Positions 43,009-51,854 are shown, counted from the first letter of the stretch. The stretch is 64,000 bases of DNA from Sphingomonas hengshuiensis (GCF_000935025.1 NZ_CP010836.1:2480001-2544000), one strand, 5' to 3'. Program-made: numbers and translations. Notes: generated by a model not told the origin, from the sequence alone.

Positions 43009-45090
43009 ATGCCCAACGCGCTCACCAATCTGCTCCAGCGGCTCGGCGTCAATCGCGACATGGCGCTGGCGTTCGGCGTCCTGGCGATCATCGGCATGCT
43101 CATCCTGCCGATGCCCGGCTGGATGCTCGACATGGGGCTCGCGCTGTCGATCACCATTTCGGTGATGATCCTGATGACCGCGCTGTTCATCGACAAGCCG
43201 CTGGAACTCAGCGCCTTTCCGACGATCCTGCTGATCTCGACGATGCTGCGGCTGGGGCTCAACCTCGCCTCCACCCGGCTGATCCTGAGCCACGGCCATG
43301 AAGGCCCCGATGCCGCCGGCGGCGTGATCGGCGCGTTCGGCGAGTTCCTGATGGGCGGCGAGACGATCATCGGGCTGACGATCTTCATCATCCTGATCGT
43401 CATCAACTTCGTCGTGATCACCAAGGGCGCCGGGCGCATCGCCGAAGTCGCGGCGCGGTTCAGCCTCGATTCGATGCCGGGGAAACAGATGGCGATCGAC
43501 GCCGACCTCTCGGCGGGGATGATCAACGAGGAACAGGCCAAGGCGCGCCGCGCCGAAGTCGAGGCCGAAAGCGGCTTTTACGGCGCGATGGACGGTGCGT
43601 CGAAATTCGTGAAGGGCGACGCGGTCGCCGCGCTGCTGATCACCGCGATCAACATCGTCGTCGGGCTGGCGATCGGCGTTTTCTCGCACGGCGTGCCGGT
43701 GGGCGAGGCGTTCCATACCTATACCGTGCTGACCGCCGGCGACGGGCTGGTGAGCCAGATCCCGGCGCTGATCGTCTCCACCGCGGCGGGTCTGCTGGTG
43801 TCGAAGGGCGGCGTGGCGGGCAAGACCGGCGCCGCGCTGGGCGACCAGCTTGGCCGCTATCCCAAGGCGTTCGGGATGGTCGCGGTGCTGATGGGGGTGC
43901 TGGCGATCGTGCCGGGGATGCCTTTCGTGCCCTTCGCCGCCTTCTCGGCGCTGTCGGGCTATGCCGCCTGGACGATGAGCAAGCGCGCGCGCGCACGCGC
44001 CGTCCACGAACAGATCGTCGCCGCACACGAGGACGCACAGGCCGCGATCGTCGAACAGCCGATTTCCGCGACGCTCGCGATCGACGCGGTGCGGATCGAG
44101 ATCGGCTATGCGCTGCTCCCGATGATCAACGACAACCAGCGCGAACCGCGGCTGGACGATCAGGTACGCGCACTGCGCCGCCAGATGGCGACCGATTTCG
44201 GCTTCGTGCTGCCGTCGGTGCGGATCATCGACAATATGGGCCTGAAGCCCAATGAATATGTCATCACGATCAAGGAAACCGAGGCGGCCCGCGGCGAGAT
44301 CCGGCTCGACAAGCTGTTGCTGATCAATCCCGGCGGCGGTCCGGTCGGCCTGCCCGGCGAGAATACGCGCGAGCCGGTGTTCGGCCTGCCTGCTTTGTGG
44401 ATCGACCGCGAGCTTCGCGACGAGGCCGGGTTCCGCGGGCTCACCGTGGTCGATTGCGGCACGATCATCACCACCCACCTGACCGAGCTGGTCAAGGACA
44501 ATATCGCCGACCTGCTGTCGTACACCGAGACGCAGAAGCTGCTGATGGAGGTCCATCGCGACGCCGAGAAGCTGGTGGCGGACATCGTGCCGTCGAAGGT
44601 TTCGATCTCGAGCGTCCAGCGCATCCTCCAGAACCTGCTCGCGGAGGGCATTTCGATCCGCGACATTCCCACGATCCTGGAGGGGATCGCCGAAGCCGCG
44701 CCGATGACCAGCAACCTCACCCAGATGACCGAGCATGTCCGATCGCGGCTGGCGCGCCAGATCAGCGCGACGCAGGTGCGCGGCGACGCAATCCCGGTGG
44801 TGACGCTGTCGGCGGAATGGGACCAGGCGTTTGCGGACTCGATCCTGGGCAGCGGCGACGATCGCCAGCTCGCCATGGCGCCCTCGTCGCTTCAGCGCTT
44901 CATCGCGTCGGTGCGCGACACCTATGACCGGCTGGCGGCGGACGGCGAAATCCCGTGCCTGCTGACCAGCCCGGCGATCCGCCCGTTCGTGCGATCGATC
45001 ATCGAGCGCGTCCGCCCGGCCACCGTCGTGCTGTCGCAGAATGAAATCCACGCCCGCGCGCGCATCCGTGCGCTGGGCACGATCGGCTGA
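43009..45090 (+). CDS. flhA: Flagellar export apparatus protein FlhA
   Basis: This 693-residue protein has eight or so membrane segments, the conserved FHIPEP region (VIGAFGEFLMGGETIIGLTI, FVVITKGAGRIAEVAARFSL, DSMPGKQMAIDADLSAGMIN) and the cytoplasmic ring domain (LRRQMATDFGFVLPSVRI, PVFGLPALWIDRELRDEAGF). It docks late export substrates and chaperones. The ATG follows the flbD stop with no gap. A hairpin follows the gene. Confidence 0.97.
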   Translation: MPNALTNLLQRLGVNRDMALAFGVLAIIGMLILPMPGWMLDMGLALSITISVMILMTALFIDKPLELSAFPTILLISTMLRLGLNLASTRLILSHGHEGPDAAGGVIGAFGEFLMGGETIIGLTIFIILIVINFVVITKGAGRIAEVAARFSLDSMPGKQMAIDADLSAGMINEEQAKARRAEVEAESGFYGAMDGASKFVKGDAVAALLITAINIVVGLAIGVFSHGVPVGEAFHTYTVLTAGDGLVSQIPALIVSTAAGLLVSKGGVAGKTGAALGDQLGRYPKAFGMVAVLMGVLAIVPGMPFVPFAAFSALSGYAAWTMSKRARARAVHEQIVAAHEDAQAAIVEQPISATLAIDAVRIEIGYALLPMINDNQREPRLDDQVRALRRQMATDFGFVLPSVRIIDNMGLKPNEYVITIKETEAARGEIRLDKLLLINPGGGPVGLPGENTREPVFGLPALWIDRELRDEAGFRGLTVVDCGTIITTHLTELVKDNIADLLSYTETQKLLMEVHRDAEKLVADIVPSKVSISSVQRILQNLLAEGISIRDIPTILEGIAEAAPMTSNLTQMTEHVRSRLARQISATQVRGDAIPVVTLSAEWDQAFADSILGSGDDRQLAMAPSSLQRFIASVRDTYDRLAADGEIPCLLTSPAIRPFVRSIIERVRPATVVLSQNEIHARARIRALGTIG

Positions 45091-45130
45091 GAGCCTGTTT
45101 GGAAATTCGCGAGAGAGCGAATTTCAAGGC
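45091..45130. repeat. Inverted repeat after flhA related to the 8.2-kb hairpin
   Basis: GAAATTCGC (45102-45110) and GCGAATTTC (45117-45125) form a perfect 9-bp stem with loop GAGAGA. The lead-in GAGCCTGTTTGGAAAT matches the hairpin at 8221 (GAGCCTGTCTGGAAAT) at 15 of 16 bases, so this is a repeated intergenic stem-loop. Confidence 0.55.
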
Positions 45131-45153
45131 GGCACCGGCCCGTTCCCAACCAT

Positions 45154-45161
45154 CCTATAAT
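45154..45161 (+). promoter_or_regulatory. fliK operon promoter -10 element
   Basis: CCTATAAT 38 bases before the fliK start. No clear A/T-cored palindrome is seen at the usual distance; the flhA hairpin occupies that region. Confidence 0.45.
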
Positions 45162-45199
45162 GAAGAAACGGGCCCACGCGGCCAGCAAGAGGCGCCTGG

Positions 45200-46780
45200 A
45201 TGAACATCACTCCGTTCGGTTTTCCGATTGCGACTCCCGCGCTTGCCGTGCCGTCCTTTGCGGGCGGCGTGCAGGGATTCGGCGCGCTGCTCGACGCGAC
45301 GCTGGCGCAACCCGCCGGGACAGCGCCCGTGGCGCTCCCCGTGCAGCCGACCGCGCTCGCGCCGATCGAGGCCACGGCGCTGGCCGCCGCCCCGCAGCTT
45401 GGCCGCGGGCTTCGCGCGCCGCTGCTCGGCATGGCTCCGACGGACGCCAGTGAGGCTACCACACCGCCGGCACTGGCCCCCACGATACCCGCAGCGATCG
45501 AGGGGCAGATGAGGGTCGCCGGGAACGTTCCGCCGCCCGCCGCCGCGTCCATCGCGGCTGCCCCGCTTCTCGCCGAGGCCGGCCCCGCGCCCGAAGCGGC
45601 GCCCGCCGCGAAGACAAGCACGCCCCCCAGCAGCGCCGTACCGCCCCCCGCCACGCCGATCCGCGCGCCCGAAGCGCCCGTCGCGCGTGCGCAACCCGAA
45701 GCGGCGCCCGCTGGCGATCCGCCGCCGGGGACCGCTGCGACGCCCGCTGCCGACACCCCCGCGCCGCGCGCGCCGATCCGCGAACCTGCCGCCCGGTCGC
45801 GGCCTCAGCCGAAGACGTCGCAGCCCGCCGCTGCCCCGGCTGCGGCGATGGATACGGCGATGGATACGCCGGAGGACGCTGCCACGGGCACGGCCCCCGC
45901 CGCCGCCGTGCAGCCAATCGCTATCGACACGCCGGCACCCGCACCCCTACCCGCGGACGCTGGCGCACCTCCGCCCGCGGCTCCTGATTTCAGCGCAGTC
46001 GCGGTTGCCGCCGCGACCCAGCAGCCGATCCAGCCGGCACCCGCCCCCGCAACCGCCGCCCCCGCGCCGCGCAAATCTGCGACCGCCCCCGGCACGACAG
46101 CAGCGCCAGCCGATGCGCCCGCCATGGCCCGCACCGCCACCGCGCCCGGTGCGCCCGCCGACACCGCGCTGAAGCCGACACCCGCCCTGTCCCCCGATGC
46201 GGGGACGGAGCATGGCGACACGCGCCCCGATGCCACGCTCCCGGAGAGCGGCGACCTGCCCGCACCGCTCCCCCCCGCGAACCAGTCCGCGCCGTCCTTC
46301 GCCACCCGCCTCGCCGCCGCGACGCCGCCCCCGGCGCTTCCCGCCGAGGTCGAGATCGCCGCGCGGCCCGGCCATCTGGGCCAAACGATGGGCGTCGAGA
46401 TTGCCCGCCGCGTCGAGGCCGGCGACGATACGCTGCGCGTCCGGATGAACCCCGCCGAACTGGGCCGCGTCGATGTGACGCTCGCGTTCGATTCCGCGGG
46501 CAGCCTGAAGGCTACGGTGAGCGCAGACAGCGCCCGCGCGCTTGATCTGCTGCGCCAGGACCTGCCCGATCTCGCGCGCACGCTCGACCAGGCCGGCGTC
46601 CGCACCGACGCCCAGAGCTTCCGCTTCGAAAGCCGCACCGGCAGCGACGGCCAGCAGGGCCAGCCGCACCCGCAGCGCGGCGACGATGCCCGGCGGCATC
46701 AGGCCGCGAACGATGAATTCGAACCCACCCCCGCCTATCGCGCGATCCGCGGCGATGGGCAGGTGGACGTTCTCGCTTAG
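45200..46780 (+). CDS. fliK: Flagellar hook-length control protein FliK
   Basis: The 526-residue protein is extremely Ala/Pro-rich over residues ~40-370 and ends with the conserved FliK C-terminal domain (LGQTMGVEIARRVEAGDDTL, VRMNPAELGRVDVTLAFDS, SADSARALDLLRQDLPDLAR, TLDQAGVRTDAQSFRFES). It measures hook length and triggers FlhB switching. It starts the fliK-flgD operon, which then ends at the candidate small RNA. Confidence 0.85.
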   Translation: MNITPFGFPIATPALAVPSFAGGVQGFGALLDATLAQPAGTAPVALPVQPTALAPIEATALAAAPQLGRGLRAPLLGMAPTDASEATTPPALAPTIPAAIEGQMRVAGNVPPPAAASIAAAPLLAEAGPAPEAAPAAKTSTPPSSAVPPPATPIRAPEAPVARAQPEAAPAGDPPPGTAATPAADTPAPRAPIREPAARSRPQPKTSQPAAAPAAAMDTAMDTPEDAATGTAPAAAVQPIAIDTPAPAPLPADAGAPPPAAPDFSAVAVAAATQQPIQPAPAPATAAPAPRKSATAPGTTAAPADAPAMARTATAPGAPADTALKPTPALSPDAGTEHGDTRPDATLPESGDLPAPLPPANQSAPSFATRLAAATPPPALPAEVEIAARPGHLGQTMGVEIARRVEAGDDTLRVRMNPAELGRVDVTLAFDSAGSLKATVSADSARALDLLRQDLPDLARTLDQAGVRTDAQSFRFESRTGSDGQQGQPHPQRGDDARRHQAANDEFEPTPAYRAIRGDGQVDVLA

Positions 46781-46789
46781 GATGATTGC

Positions 46790-47455
46790 ATGACCAGCAT
46801 TGCCCCGACCACCGCCACGAGCGCGGTCTCCGCCGCGACCGCCACCACTGCGGGCGCGAAGCTCAGCGCCGACTACACCATGTTCCTGAAGCTGCTCACC
46901 GCGCAGATGCAGAACCAGGACCCGCTCGATCCGATGGACACCGCGCAATATACCCAGCAGCTGGTGCAATATTCGCAGGTCGAGCAGTCGATCGAACAGA
47001 ACACCACGCTCAAATCGATCCTCGCCAGCCTGGGCACGCAAAACCTGACTCAGGCATCGGCGCTGATCGGCAAGACCGTCGAGTCCGCCGATGCGGTTTC
47101 CGGGCTTAGCGAAGCCACCCCCGCGCAGTGGAGCTGGACGGCGGATCGCACCGTCGCTGCGCTCACCGCCAGGATCACGGACGCGGCGGGCAAGACCGTC
47201 GACACGCGCACGGTCGACGCCGGCGACCTGTCGGGCGGCATACGCTGGGACGGGACCACCACCAGCGGCCGCACGATGCCCCCCGGCGAATATGGCATCG
47301 CGCTCGAAGGCGTCGATGCGTCAGGCAACGCCCTTCCCGTGACGGCGCACGCGATCGGTACGGTCAGCGATGTCGAGCTTGCCAATGGCGCCATCACCGT
47401 GACGATCAACGGCGCCAAGATGCCCGCGAGCAGCCTGGTCCGCATCGGCCAGTGA
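46790..47455 (+). CDS. flgD: Flagellar hook assembly protein FlgD
   Basis: The 221-residue protein has the diagnostic N-terminal segment (YTMFLKLLTAQMQNQDPLDP, MDTAQYTQQLVQYSQVEQSI) and a C-terminal FlgD-Ig/Tudor-like domain (WDGTTTSGRTMPPGEYGIAL). It forms the cap under which FlgE polymerises. It follows fliK by ten bases. Confidence 0.94.
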   Translation: MTSIAPTTATSAVSAATATTAGAKLSADYTMFLKLLTAQMQNQDPLDPMDTAQYTQQLVQYSQVEQSIEQNTTLKSILASLGTQNLTQASALIGKTVESADAVSGLSEATPAQWSWTADRTVAALTARITDAAGKTVDTRTVDAGDLSGGIRWDGTTTSGRTMPPGEYGIALEGVDASGNALPVTAHAIGTVSDVELANGAITVTINGAKMPASSLVRIGQ

Positions 47456-47530
47456 GCGCGCCACGCGCTACGGCCTAGCCCGCTCAGGACAATATCGGAG
47501 CGCATCGCTCCCTGCCGCCCACCGGGCTCC

Positions 47531-47538
47531 GCTATAAT
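47531..47538 (+). promoter_or_regulatory. Promoter -10 of the candidate small RNA
   Basis: GCTATAAT, one base off the motility octamer, lies 76 bases after the flgD stop and just upstream of the structured transcript. GGAGCGCATCGCTCC (47497-47511) upstream is a short perfect inverted repeat. Confidence 0.5.
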
Positions 47539-47544
47539 GAAGGT

Positions 47545-47667
47545 AAGAGAGACGGGCGGACGTTCCGATCCCCTCTGCGGTCGCCCGTCTCTCCCCCGAC
47601 CGGATGTCTCCCCCGACCCCGACCGGCACAAACTGAAACGGCAGGCGAAACGCCTGCCGTTTTTTTT
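47545..47667 (+). ncRNA. Candidate motility small RNA with C-rich anti-Shine-Dalgarno motifs
   Basis: A ~120-nt unit is delimited by a motility-type -10 and a strong terminator. A perfect 12-bp stem pairs GAGAGACGGGCG (47547-47558) with CGCCCGTCTCTC (47582-47593). A C-rich single-stranded linker follows, holding TCTCCCCCGAC twice (47590-47600 and 47607-47617), complementary to GGGGGAGA-type ribosome sites. AACGGCAGGCG/CGCCTGCCGTT (47637-47661) then forms a perfect 11-bp terminator stem closed by AAA and followed by six T. No convincing short gene fits. Alternatives are a flgD terminator region with a spurious -10, or a leader of an unseen gene. Confidence 0.5.
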
Positions 47668-47706
47668 GATGTGGAGCGGTTGGGCGCCCGCGAATGTCGG
47701 TCTCGA

Positions 47707-48057
47707 TCAGCCAAAGGCGACGGGGAGCATCTCCATGCGGCGCGGATCGGCCTGGCTGGGCAGCTGGATGCGCGGCGAGGCGGAGGGCGTGTTGGCTTCG
47801 CGTACGGTGAAGCTGTCCATCCCGCATCCCGGGATCGCGCGCGGCGCGGTCAGCATGGCGATGCACTCGGCGATCGCGGGGTCCTCGCGCGGGCCGATCG
47901 TGTCCAGCACATCGGCCAGCGTCGCCCCCGGGGCGGCCATGGCGCGCTCGGCAGCGGCGGCCCAGAGCAGCCCGGCATCCTCGACGACCAGTGCGACCGT
48001 GACGGTATAGGCCGCGGTCTGGTTCGCCGAAGCGGAACCGAAAGTACGTAGATCCAT
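47707..48057 (-). CDS. Unknown protein between the small RNA and flagellin genes
   Basis: The 116-residue product starts MDLRTFGSASANQTAAYTVT and has no signal or membrane segment; VALVVEDAGLLWAAAAERAM and ADVLDTIGPREDPAIAECIA suggest a mixed alpha/beta fold. No family is recognised. It runs toward the candidate small RNA and lacks a motility-type -10. The frame is open throughout and GC-rich at third positions, which supports a real gene. Confidence 0.5.
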   Translation of the reverse strand: MDLRTFGSASANQTAAYTVTVALVVEDAGLLWAAAAERAMAAPGATLADVLDTIGPREDPAIAECIAMLTAPRAIPGCGMDSFTVREANTPSASPRIQLPSQADPRRMEMLPVAFG

Positions 48058-48198
48058 GCTGGGAGCCCTCTGTTGCTCAAGTCGGTGTTCGAGGGTCGAA
48101 ATGCCCGAGTGCCCCGGCGCAGCGTAGTCCGGTTTTTGCCCCGTACGTAGTTTTCCAAGGACTGGAAATCGGCGCCGGTGAAAGGAAAACAGGGCGCG

Positions 48199-48600
48199 TT
48201 AGTGGACCCGCGCCTCGGCGCGCCGCCCCAGTTCGCGGGCATGCGCCGCTACCAGGCAAAGCTCGGCATAAAGCCTGTCCCAGAACGGGGCAGAAATCTC
48301 CAGCCTGGCATCCCCACCCTGGCTGAGCGTGAGCGAGGCACTGGGCTCCAGCTTGAGCTGGAAGCGCGTACCGAACGTGCCGTCGACATGCTCGTCGGGA
48401 AGCGCGTGCGGCACCGACAGTCGCGCCGACATGATATAGCCCGAAAGCACGTCGACGCCGTAGCCGTCGAGCAGGACGCGCGGGCGCCCGGACAGATCGG
48501 GGCGATCGAGCACGACCAGCGCCCCCGAAGGATGCTCCTCCACGCTGACGCGGAGCCGGCCGCCAAAGGCGTCAGTGATTTCTCGGATACGAGGGAACAA
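48199..48600 (-). CDS. Unknown protein downstream of flagellin with motility-type promoter
   Basis: A TTG start behind AGGAG gives 133 residues rich in beta strands (RLRVSVEEHPSGALVVLDRP, LLDGYGVDVLSGYIMSARLS, ARLEISAPFWDRLYAELCL). No signal peptide, membrane segment or known family. A TCTATAAT element lies 25 bases upstream and the gene stands between fliC's terminator and the next unknown gene, so a role in flagellin handling is possible but unproven. Confidence 0.55.
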   Translation of the reverse strand: MFPRIREITDAFGGRLRVSVEEHPSGALVVLDRPDLSGRPRVLLDGYGVDVLSGYIMSARLSVPHALPDEHVDGTFGTRFQLKLEPSASLTLSQGGDARLEISAPFWDRLYAELCLVAAHARELGRRAEARVH

Positions 48601-48624
48601 GCGAATTTCTCCTGTCTTCCCATC

Positions 48625-48632
48625 ATTATAGA
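48625..48632 (-). promoter_or_regulatory. Promoter -10 of the unknown gene at 48.2 kb
   Basis: TCTATAAT on the minus strand, 24 bases before the TTG start. Confidence 0.4.
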
Positions 48633-48665
48633 GCGATCAACCATCGTCCCCGGCTTCCTCCCACG

Positions 48666-48700
48666 AAAAAGAGGCCGGGATGGTTTCCCATCCCGGCCTC
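48666..48700 (-). terminator. Rho-independent terminator of fliC
   Basis: On the minus strand GAGGCCGGGATGG pairs perfectly with CCATCCCGGCCTC around a four-base loop, followed by TTTTT. It is the strongest terminator in the window, as expected for a highly expressed flagellin gene. Confidence 0.9.
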
Positions 48701-48734
48701 CGCTTGGGCCATTCTTCCAGGGATAAGACTGGCC

Positions 48735-49592
48735 TTAACGGAACAGCGACGTGATCGTCTGCGGCGCCTGGTTGGCGATCGACAGAGCCTGAACACCCAG
48801 CTGCTGCTTGACCTGCAACGCCTGCAGCTTGGCGGATTCCTTCGCGAGATCGGCGTCGACAAGATTGCCGATGCCTGCCTCGATCACGTCCGACAGCTTG
48901 GTGGTGAAGGTCGCCTGGGCGTCGATCTTGCGCGAAGCCGCGCCGAGCGTGCTCAGGCTGGTCTTGAGGTTGTCCTGCGTGGTCGTCAGCGTGTCGATCA
49001 TCGTCTGGGCCGAAGCCTGGCTCGAGATGTTGCCGCTGGCGGCAACGGTCACGACCGAACCACCAAGGTCGAGACCCTGGTTGGCGACGCTCAGCGAGTC
49101 CGGGTTCCAGGTCGATGCCGAGCTGGTGTCCGAATCCTTGAGCGACTGCAGCGCCGAAACCGAACCGCCCGAAGCCTTGAGCAGGTTGGTGCCGTTGAAG
49201 TCCGACGAGTTGACGATGGTCGTGATCTGGTCACGCAGCGCGACGAAGTCGTTGTTCAGCGCGGTGCGCGTTGCCGAATCGATGCCCGCGTCGGCAGACT
49301 GATAGGCCTTGGCCTTCATCTGGTTGACGACGTCGGAAATCTGCTCGGCACCAGCCACGGCAACATCGGTGACGCTCTTGGCACGGCTCAGCGAGTTGGA
49401 GACGGACTTGAGGCCGCCCATATCGCCGCGCAGGCCCTGCGCGATCGTGTACGATGCCGAATCGTCCTTGGTGGACGAAACGCTCAGGCCGGTGTTGATG
49501 CGAGTCTGGACCTGCGAAAGGCCCTTACCCGTTTCGGACAGGCTCTGAAGCGCAGCCATCGCGCCGACGTTGGTGTTGACAGAGAAACCCAT
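48735..49592 (-). CDS. fliC: Flagellin
   Basis: The 285-residue filament protein has the conserved N-terminal (MGFSVNTNVGAMAALQSLSE, QVQTRINTGLSVSSTKDDSA) and C-terminal helices (ASRKIDAQATFTTKLSDVIE, VKQQLGVQALSIANQAPQTI, TSLFR) with a short variable middle, the usual size for alphaproteobacterial flagellins. A long leader of roughly 100 bases separates promoter and start, giving room for FlbT-type control. It is the only flagellin in the window. Confidence 0.97.
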   Translation of the reverse strand: MGFSVNTNVGAMAALQSLSETGKGLSQVQTRINTGLSVSSTKDDSASYTIAQGLRGDMGGLKSVSNSLSRAKSVTDVAVAGAEQISDVVNQMKAKAYQSADAGIDSATRTALNNDFVALRDQITTIVNSSDFNGTNLLKASGGSVSALQSLKDSDTSSASTWNPDSLSVANQGLDLGGSVVTVAASGNISSQASAQTMIDTLTTTQDNLKTSLSTLGAASRKIDAQATFTTKLSDVIEAGIGNLVDADLAKESAKLQALQVKQQLGVQALSIANQAPQTITSLFR

Positions 49593-49697
49593 GATGTTCT
49601 TCCTTCTTGGATATAGGACCGCTTCTGCGATCCGGGCCGGTGGCGCCGACCCTCGGCAAAGCGCGATCGGTGCGCCTGCACTTCCATCTTGGGAAGA

Positions 49698-49705
49698 ATT
49701 ATAGG
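49698..49705 (-). promoter_or_regulatory. fliC promoter -10 element
   Basis: Minus-strand CCTATAAT followed by TCTT, the same extended form as at motA (CCTATAATTCTT). It lies about 105 bases before the flagellin start, leaving an untranslated leader of roughly 100 bases. Confidence 0.55.
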
Positions 49706-49852
49706 AGTACCCAAATTTCCACCTGCATTTTGGTGGTTAGCCGGTATTTACTCCGTCGGAATGGCATGGCGGTCCCATATCGCACCGGGGCCTTCTCCCT
49801 CACTCTCCGTCATGCTGAGAAAAAGGCAGGTCTATTAATACGGAATTGCTCG

Positions 49853-50596
49853 TCAGAACGGGAACAGCGCGTCGTAAATCTGCTGGCCCCAGCGCGCCTG
49901 CTGCGCTTCGGTAAGCTGGCCCTTGCCGCCATAGATCACGCGCGCCTCGGCGATCTGGCCGTGCTGGATCGAATTGTCGCGGGCGATGTCCTCGGGCCGG
50001 ATGAGGCCGGTGACGATCAGCTCGCGCATCTCGAAATTGACGCGAACCTCCTGCTTGCCGCGGATCATCAGGTTACCGTTGGGCAGCACCTGGGTCACGA
50101 TCGCCGCCATGGTCATGTTGATCGTCTCCGCCCGCACCGTCGATCCGCCGCCGGCATAGTTGGAGCCCGAATCGGTCTCGACCACCTTGTTCGCGTCGGC
50201 ACCGAGCAGCTTGGCGACCGGGCTGATGCCGAGCAGTCCGCCCAGCCCGCCATTTTCCGATCCGCCGCGCGTGCGCGAGGTGTTGTTGCCGAGATCGGCC
50301 TTGTCCTGGATGTTGATCTTGATCGTCAGGATATCGCCGAGCTTGGTCGCGCGCTGGTCGCGAAAGAACGCGCCCGCGCCGGTGCGGAACAGCGAGGCGT
50401 TGGCCGCCGGCTGTTGCGGCGGCGAGGTGCGGCCGCCGCGATCGGCGGGGGTCGAGAGCGACGCCTCCAGCTCGGGCGCCGCGACCGGCTCGATCCCCGA
50501 CAGCTTCGGTGCCTTGCCGACCTGTTTCAGCCGGCCCACCGCACCGCATCCCGAAAGCGCGACGCCGATCGACGCCAGCAGCATGAGCTTGCGCAT
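49853..50596 (-). CDS. flgH: Flagellar L-ring lipoprotein FlgH
   Basis: I start at the second of two close ATGs (50596), seven bases after AGGGA; the first at 50602 is too close to the site. The 247-residue lipoprotein has lipobox LSGC, SLFRTGAGAFFRDQRATKLG, DILTIKINIQDKADLGNNTS and the C-terminal MIRGKQEVRVNFEMRELIVT with GLIRPEDI. It forms the outer-membrane ring and is last of flgF-flgG-flgA-flgH. Confidence 0.95.
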   Translation of the reverse strand: MRKLMLLASIGVALSGCGAVGRLKQVGKAPKLSGIEPVAAPELEASLSTPADRGGRTSPPQQPAANASLFRTGAGAFFRDQRATKLGDILTIKINIQDKADLGNNTSRTRGGSENGGLGGLLGISPVAKLLGADANKVVETDSGSNYAGGGSTVRAETINMTMAAIVTQVLPNGNLMIRGKQEVRVNFEMRELIVTGLIRPEDIARDNSIQHGQIAEARVIYGGKGQLTEAQQARWGQQIYDALFPF

Positions 50597-50621
50597 ATCC
50601 ATATCCCTGAAATCCCTGTCT

Positions 50622-51050
50622 TTAAGGCGTGGCGATCCGGACGGTGCCCGATCCTTCCACCATTGCATCCAGCGTGCGGCTGGTCGCGTTGACCACCACC
50701 CGCACCATTTCACCCTCGGCACCGCCGCCCAGCGCACGGCCCGACGCGGTGATCGACAGCCGGCCCTGGACGATGCGGATCGTCACCGGCTCGCCGCGCC
50801 GCACCAGTTGCGGGCGGATCACGTCGCCGCGGCGGACGATTGCACCGGCGGACAGGTTGCGCACCGCCTCCATCCCCGCCGCGTCCTCGATCGTCAGCGC
50901 ACCGCGCGCCGCCGCCAGAGGCCGCGCCTCCATCGCGAAGTCGCCGCGCTCGATCCGCTCGCCCTTGGCGATGGCATGGTCGAGCACCGCGACCTGGGGC
51001 ACCTCGTCCGGCCCTGCGGCAAGCAGCGCGAGCGCGAGCAGCGCCAGCAT
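50622..51050 (-). CDS. flgA: P-ring assembly chaperone FlgA
   Basis: The 142-residue exported protein is short for FlgA but has the SAF-domain pattern (VAVLDHAIAKGERIERGDFA, VRNLSAGAIVRRGDVIRPQL) and the C-terminal VRVVVNATSRTLDAMVEGSG, TVRI. It assists P-ring assembly. The start overlaps the flgG stop by one base (TGATG). Confidence 0.87.
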   Translation of the reverse strand: MLALLALALLAAGPDEVPQVAVLDHAIAKGERIERGDFAMEARPLAAARGALTIEDAAGMEAVRNLSAGAIVRRGDVIRPQLVRRGEPVTIRIVQGRLSITASGRALGGGAEGEMVRVVVNATSRTLDAMVEGSGTVRIATP

Positions 51051-51832
51051 CAGCGCAGCTGGCTGGTGGTGGCCAGCATCTCGTCCGCGGTCTTCACGAC
51101 GCGGCTGTTCATCTCATAGGCGCGCTGGGCAGAGATCAGCGCGGTGATCTCCGACACCGGATTGACGTTCGATGCCTCGATAAACCCCTGGGTCAGCGTC
51201 CCCAGCCCCGGCTCGCCCGGCGCCGCGACGGTCGGCTGCCCCGATGCCGAGGTTTCTAGGAACAGATTGCCCCCCCGCGCCTCCAGCCCGGATTCGTTCA
51301 TGAACGACGCGAGTTCGAGCTGGCCCAGCACCTGCGGCTGCGCGGAGCCCGCGATCGTCACTTCGACCTGGCCGGTCTTGGAGATCGACACGTCGAGCGC
51401 GCCTTGCGGGATAGTGATCCCCGGCTGCACCGGATAGCCGTCCGCGGTCACGATCTCGCCCTGGTCCGAAAGCTGGAACGAACCGTCGCGGGTATAGGCG
51501 GTGTCGCCCGAGGGCAGCGTCACCTGGAAATAGCCCTTGCCCTCGATCGCGACGTCATAGGGATTGCTGGTCTGGGTCAGCGCGCCCTGTTCGTTGATGC
51601 GATAGACGCCGCCGGTCTTGACGCCCGCGCCGATCTGGATGCCCGAGGGCGCCTTGGTCTCGCCGCCGGTCGCCGATCCGGGGCGCGAGACCTGCTGGTA
51701 AAGCAGGTCCTGAAACTCGGCGCGCTGGCGCTTGTACGCGGCGGTGTTCATGTTCGCGATGTTGTTCGAGATCACGTCGACATTGGTCTGCTGGGCGAGC
51801 ATTCCGGTGGCGGCGATGGAGAGCGTACGCAT
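51050..51832 (-). CDS. flgG: Distal rod protein FlgG
   Basis: The ATG at 51832 gives 260 residues beginning MRTLSIAATGMLAQQTNVDV, ISNNIANMNTAAYKRQRAEF. PYDVAIEGKGYFQVTLPSGD and the C-terminal EITALISAQRAYEMNSRVVK, TADEMLATTSQLR are diagnostic of FlgG. An in-frame upstream extension is not needed. It lies between flgF and flgA. Confidence 0.96.
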   Translation of the reverse strand: MRTLSIAATGMLAQQTNVDVISNNIANMNTAAYKRQRAEFQDLLYQQVSRPGSATGGETKAPSGIQIGAGVKTGGVYRINEQGALTQTSNPYDVAIEGKGYFQVTLPSGDTAYTRDGSFQLSDQGEIVTADGYPVQPGITIPQGALDVSISKTGQVEVTIAGSAQPQVLGQLELASFMNESGLEARGGNLFLETSASGQPTVAAPGEPGLGTLTQGFIEASNVNPVSEITALISAQRAYEMNSRVVKTADEMLATTSQLR

Positions 51833-51854
51833 GGAATATCTTCCTTCGTGAAAT

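Noticed and set aside
42178..45051. A 957-codon minus-strand open frame opposite flbD and flhA
   Set aside because: It is His/Arg/Gly-rich antisense of well-supported flhA with no family features.
47537..48010. A plus-strand frame starting in the candidate small RNA
   Set aside because: It runs through the strong terminator and antisense to the gene at 47707, has no ribosome site, and no recognisable protein pattern.
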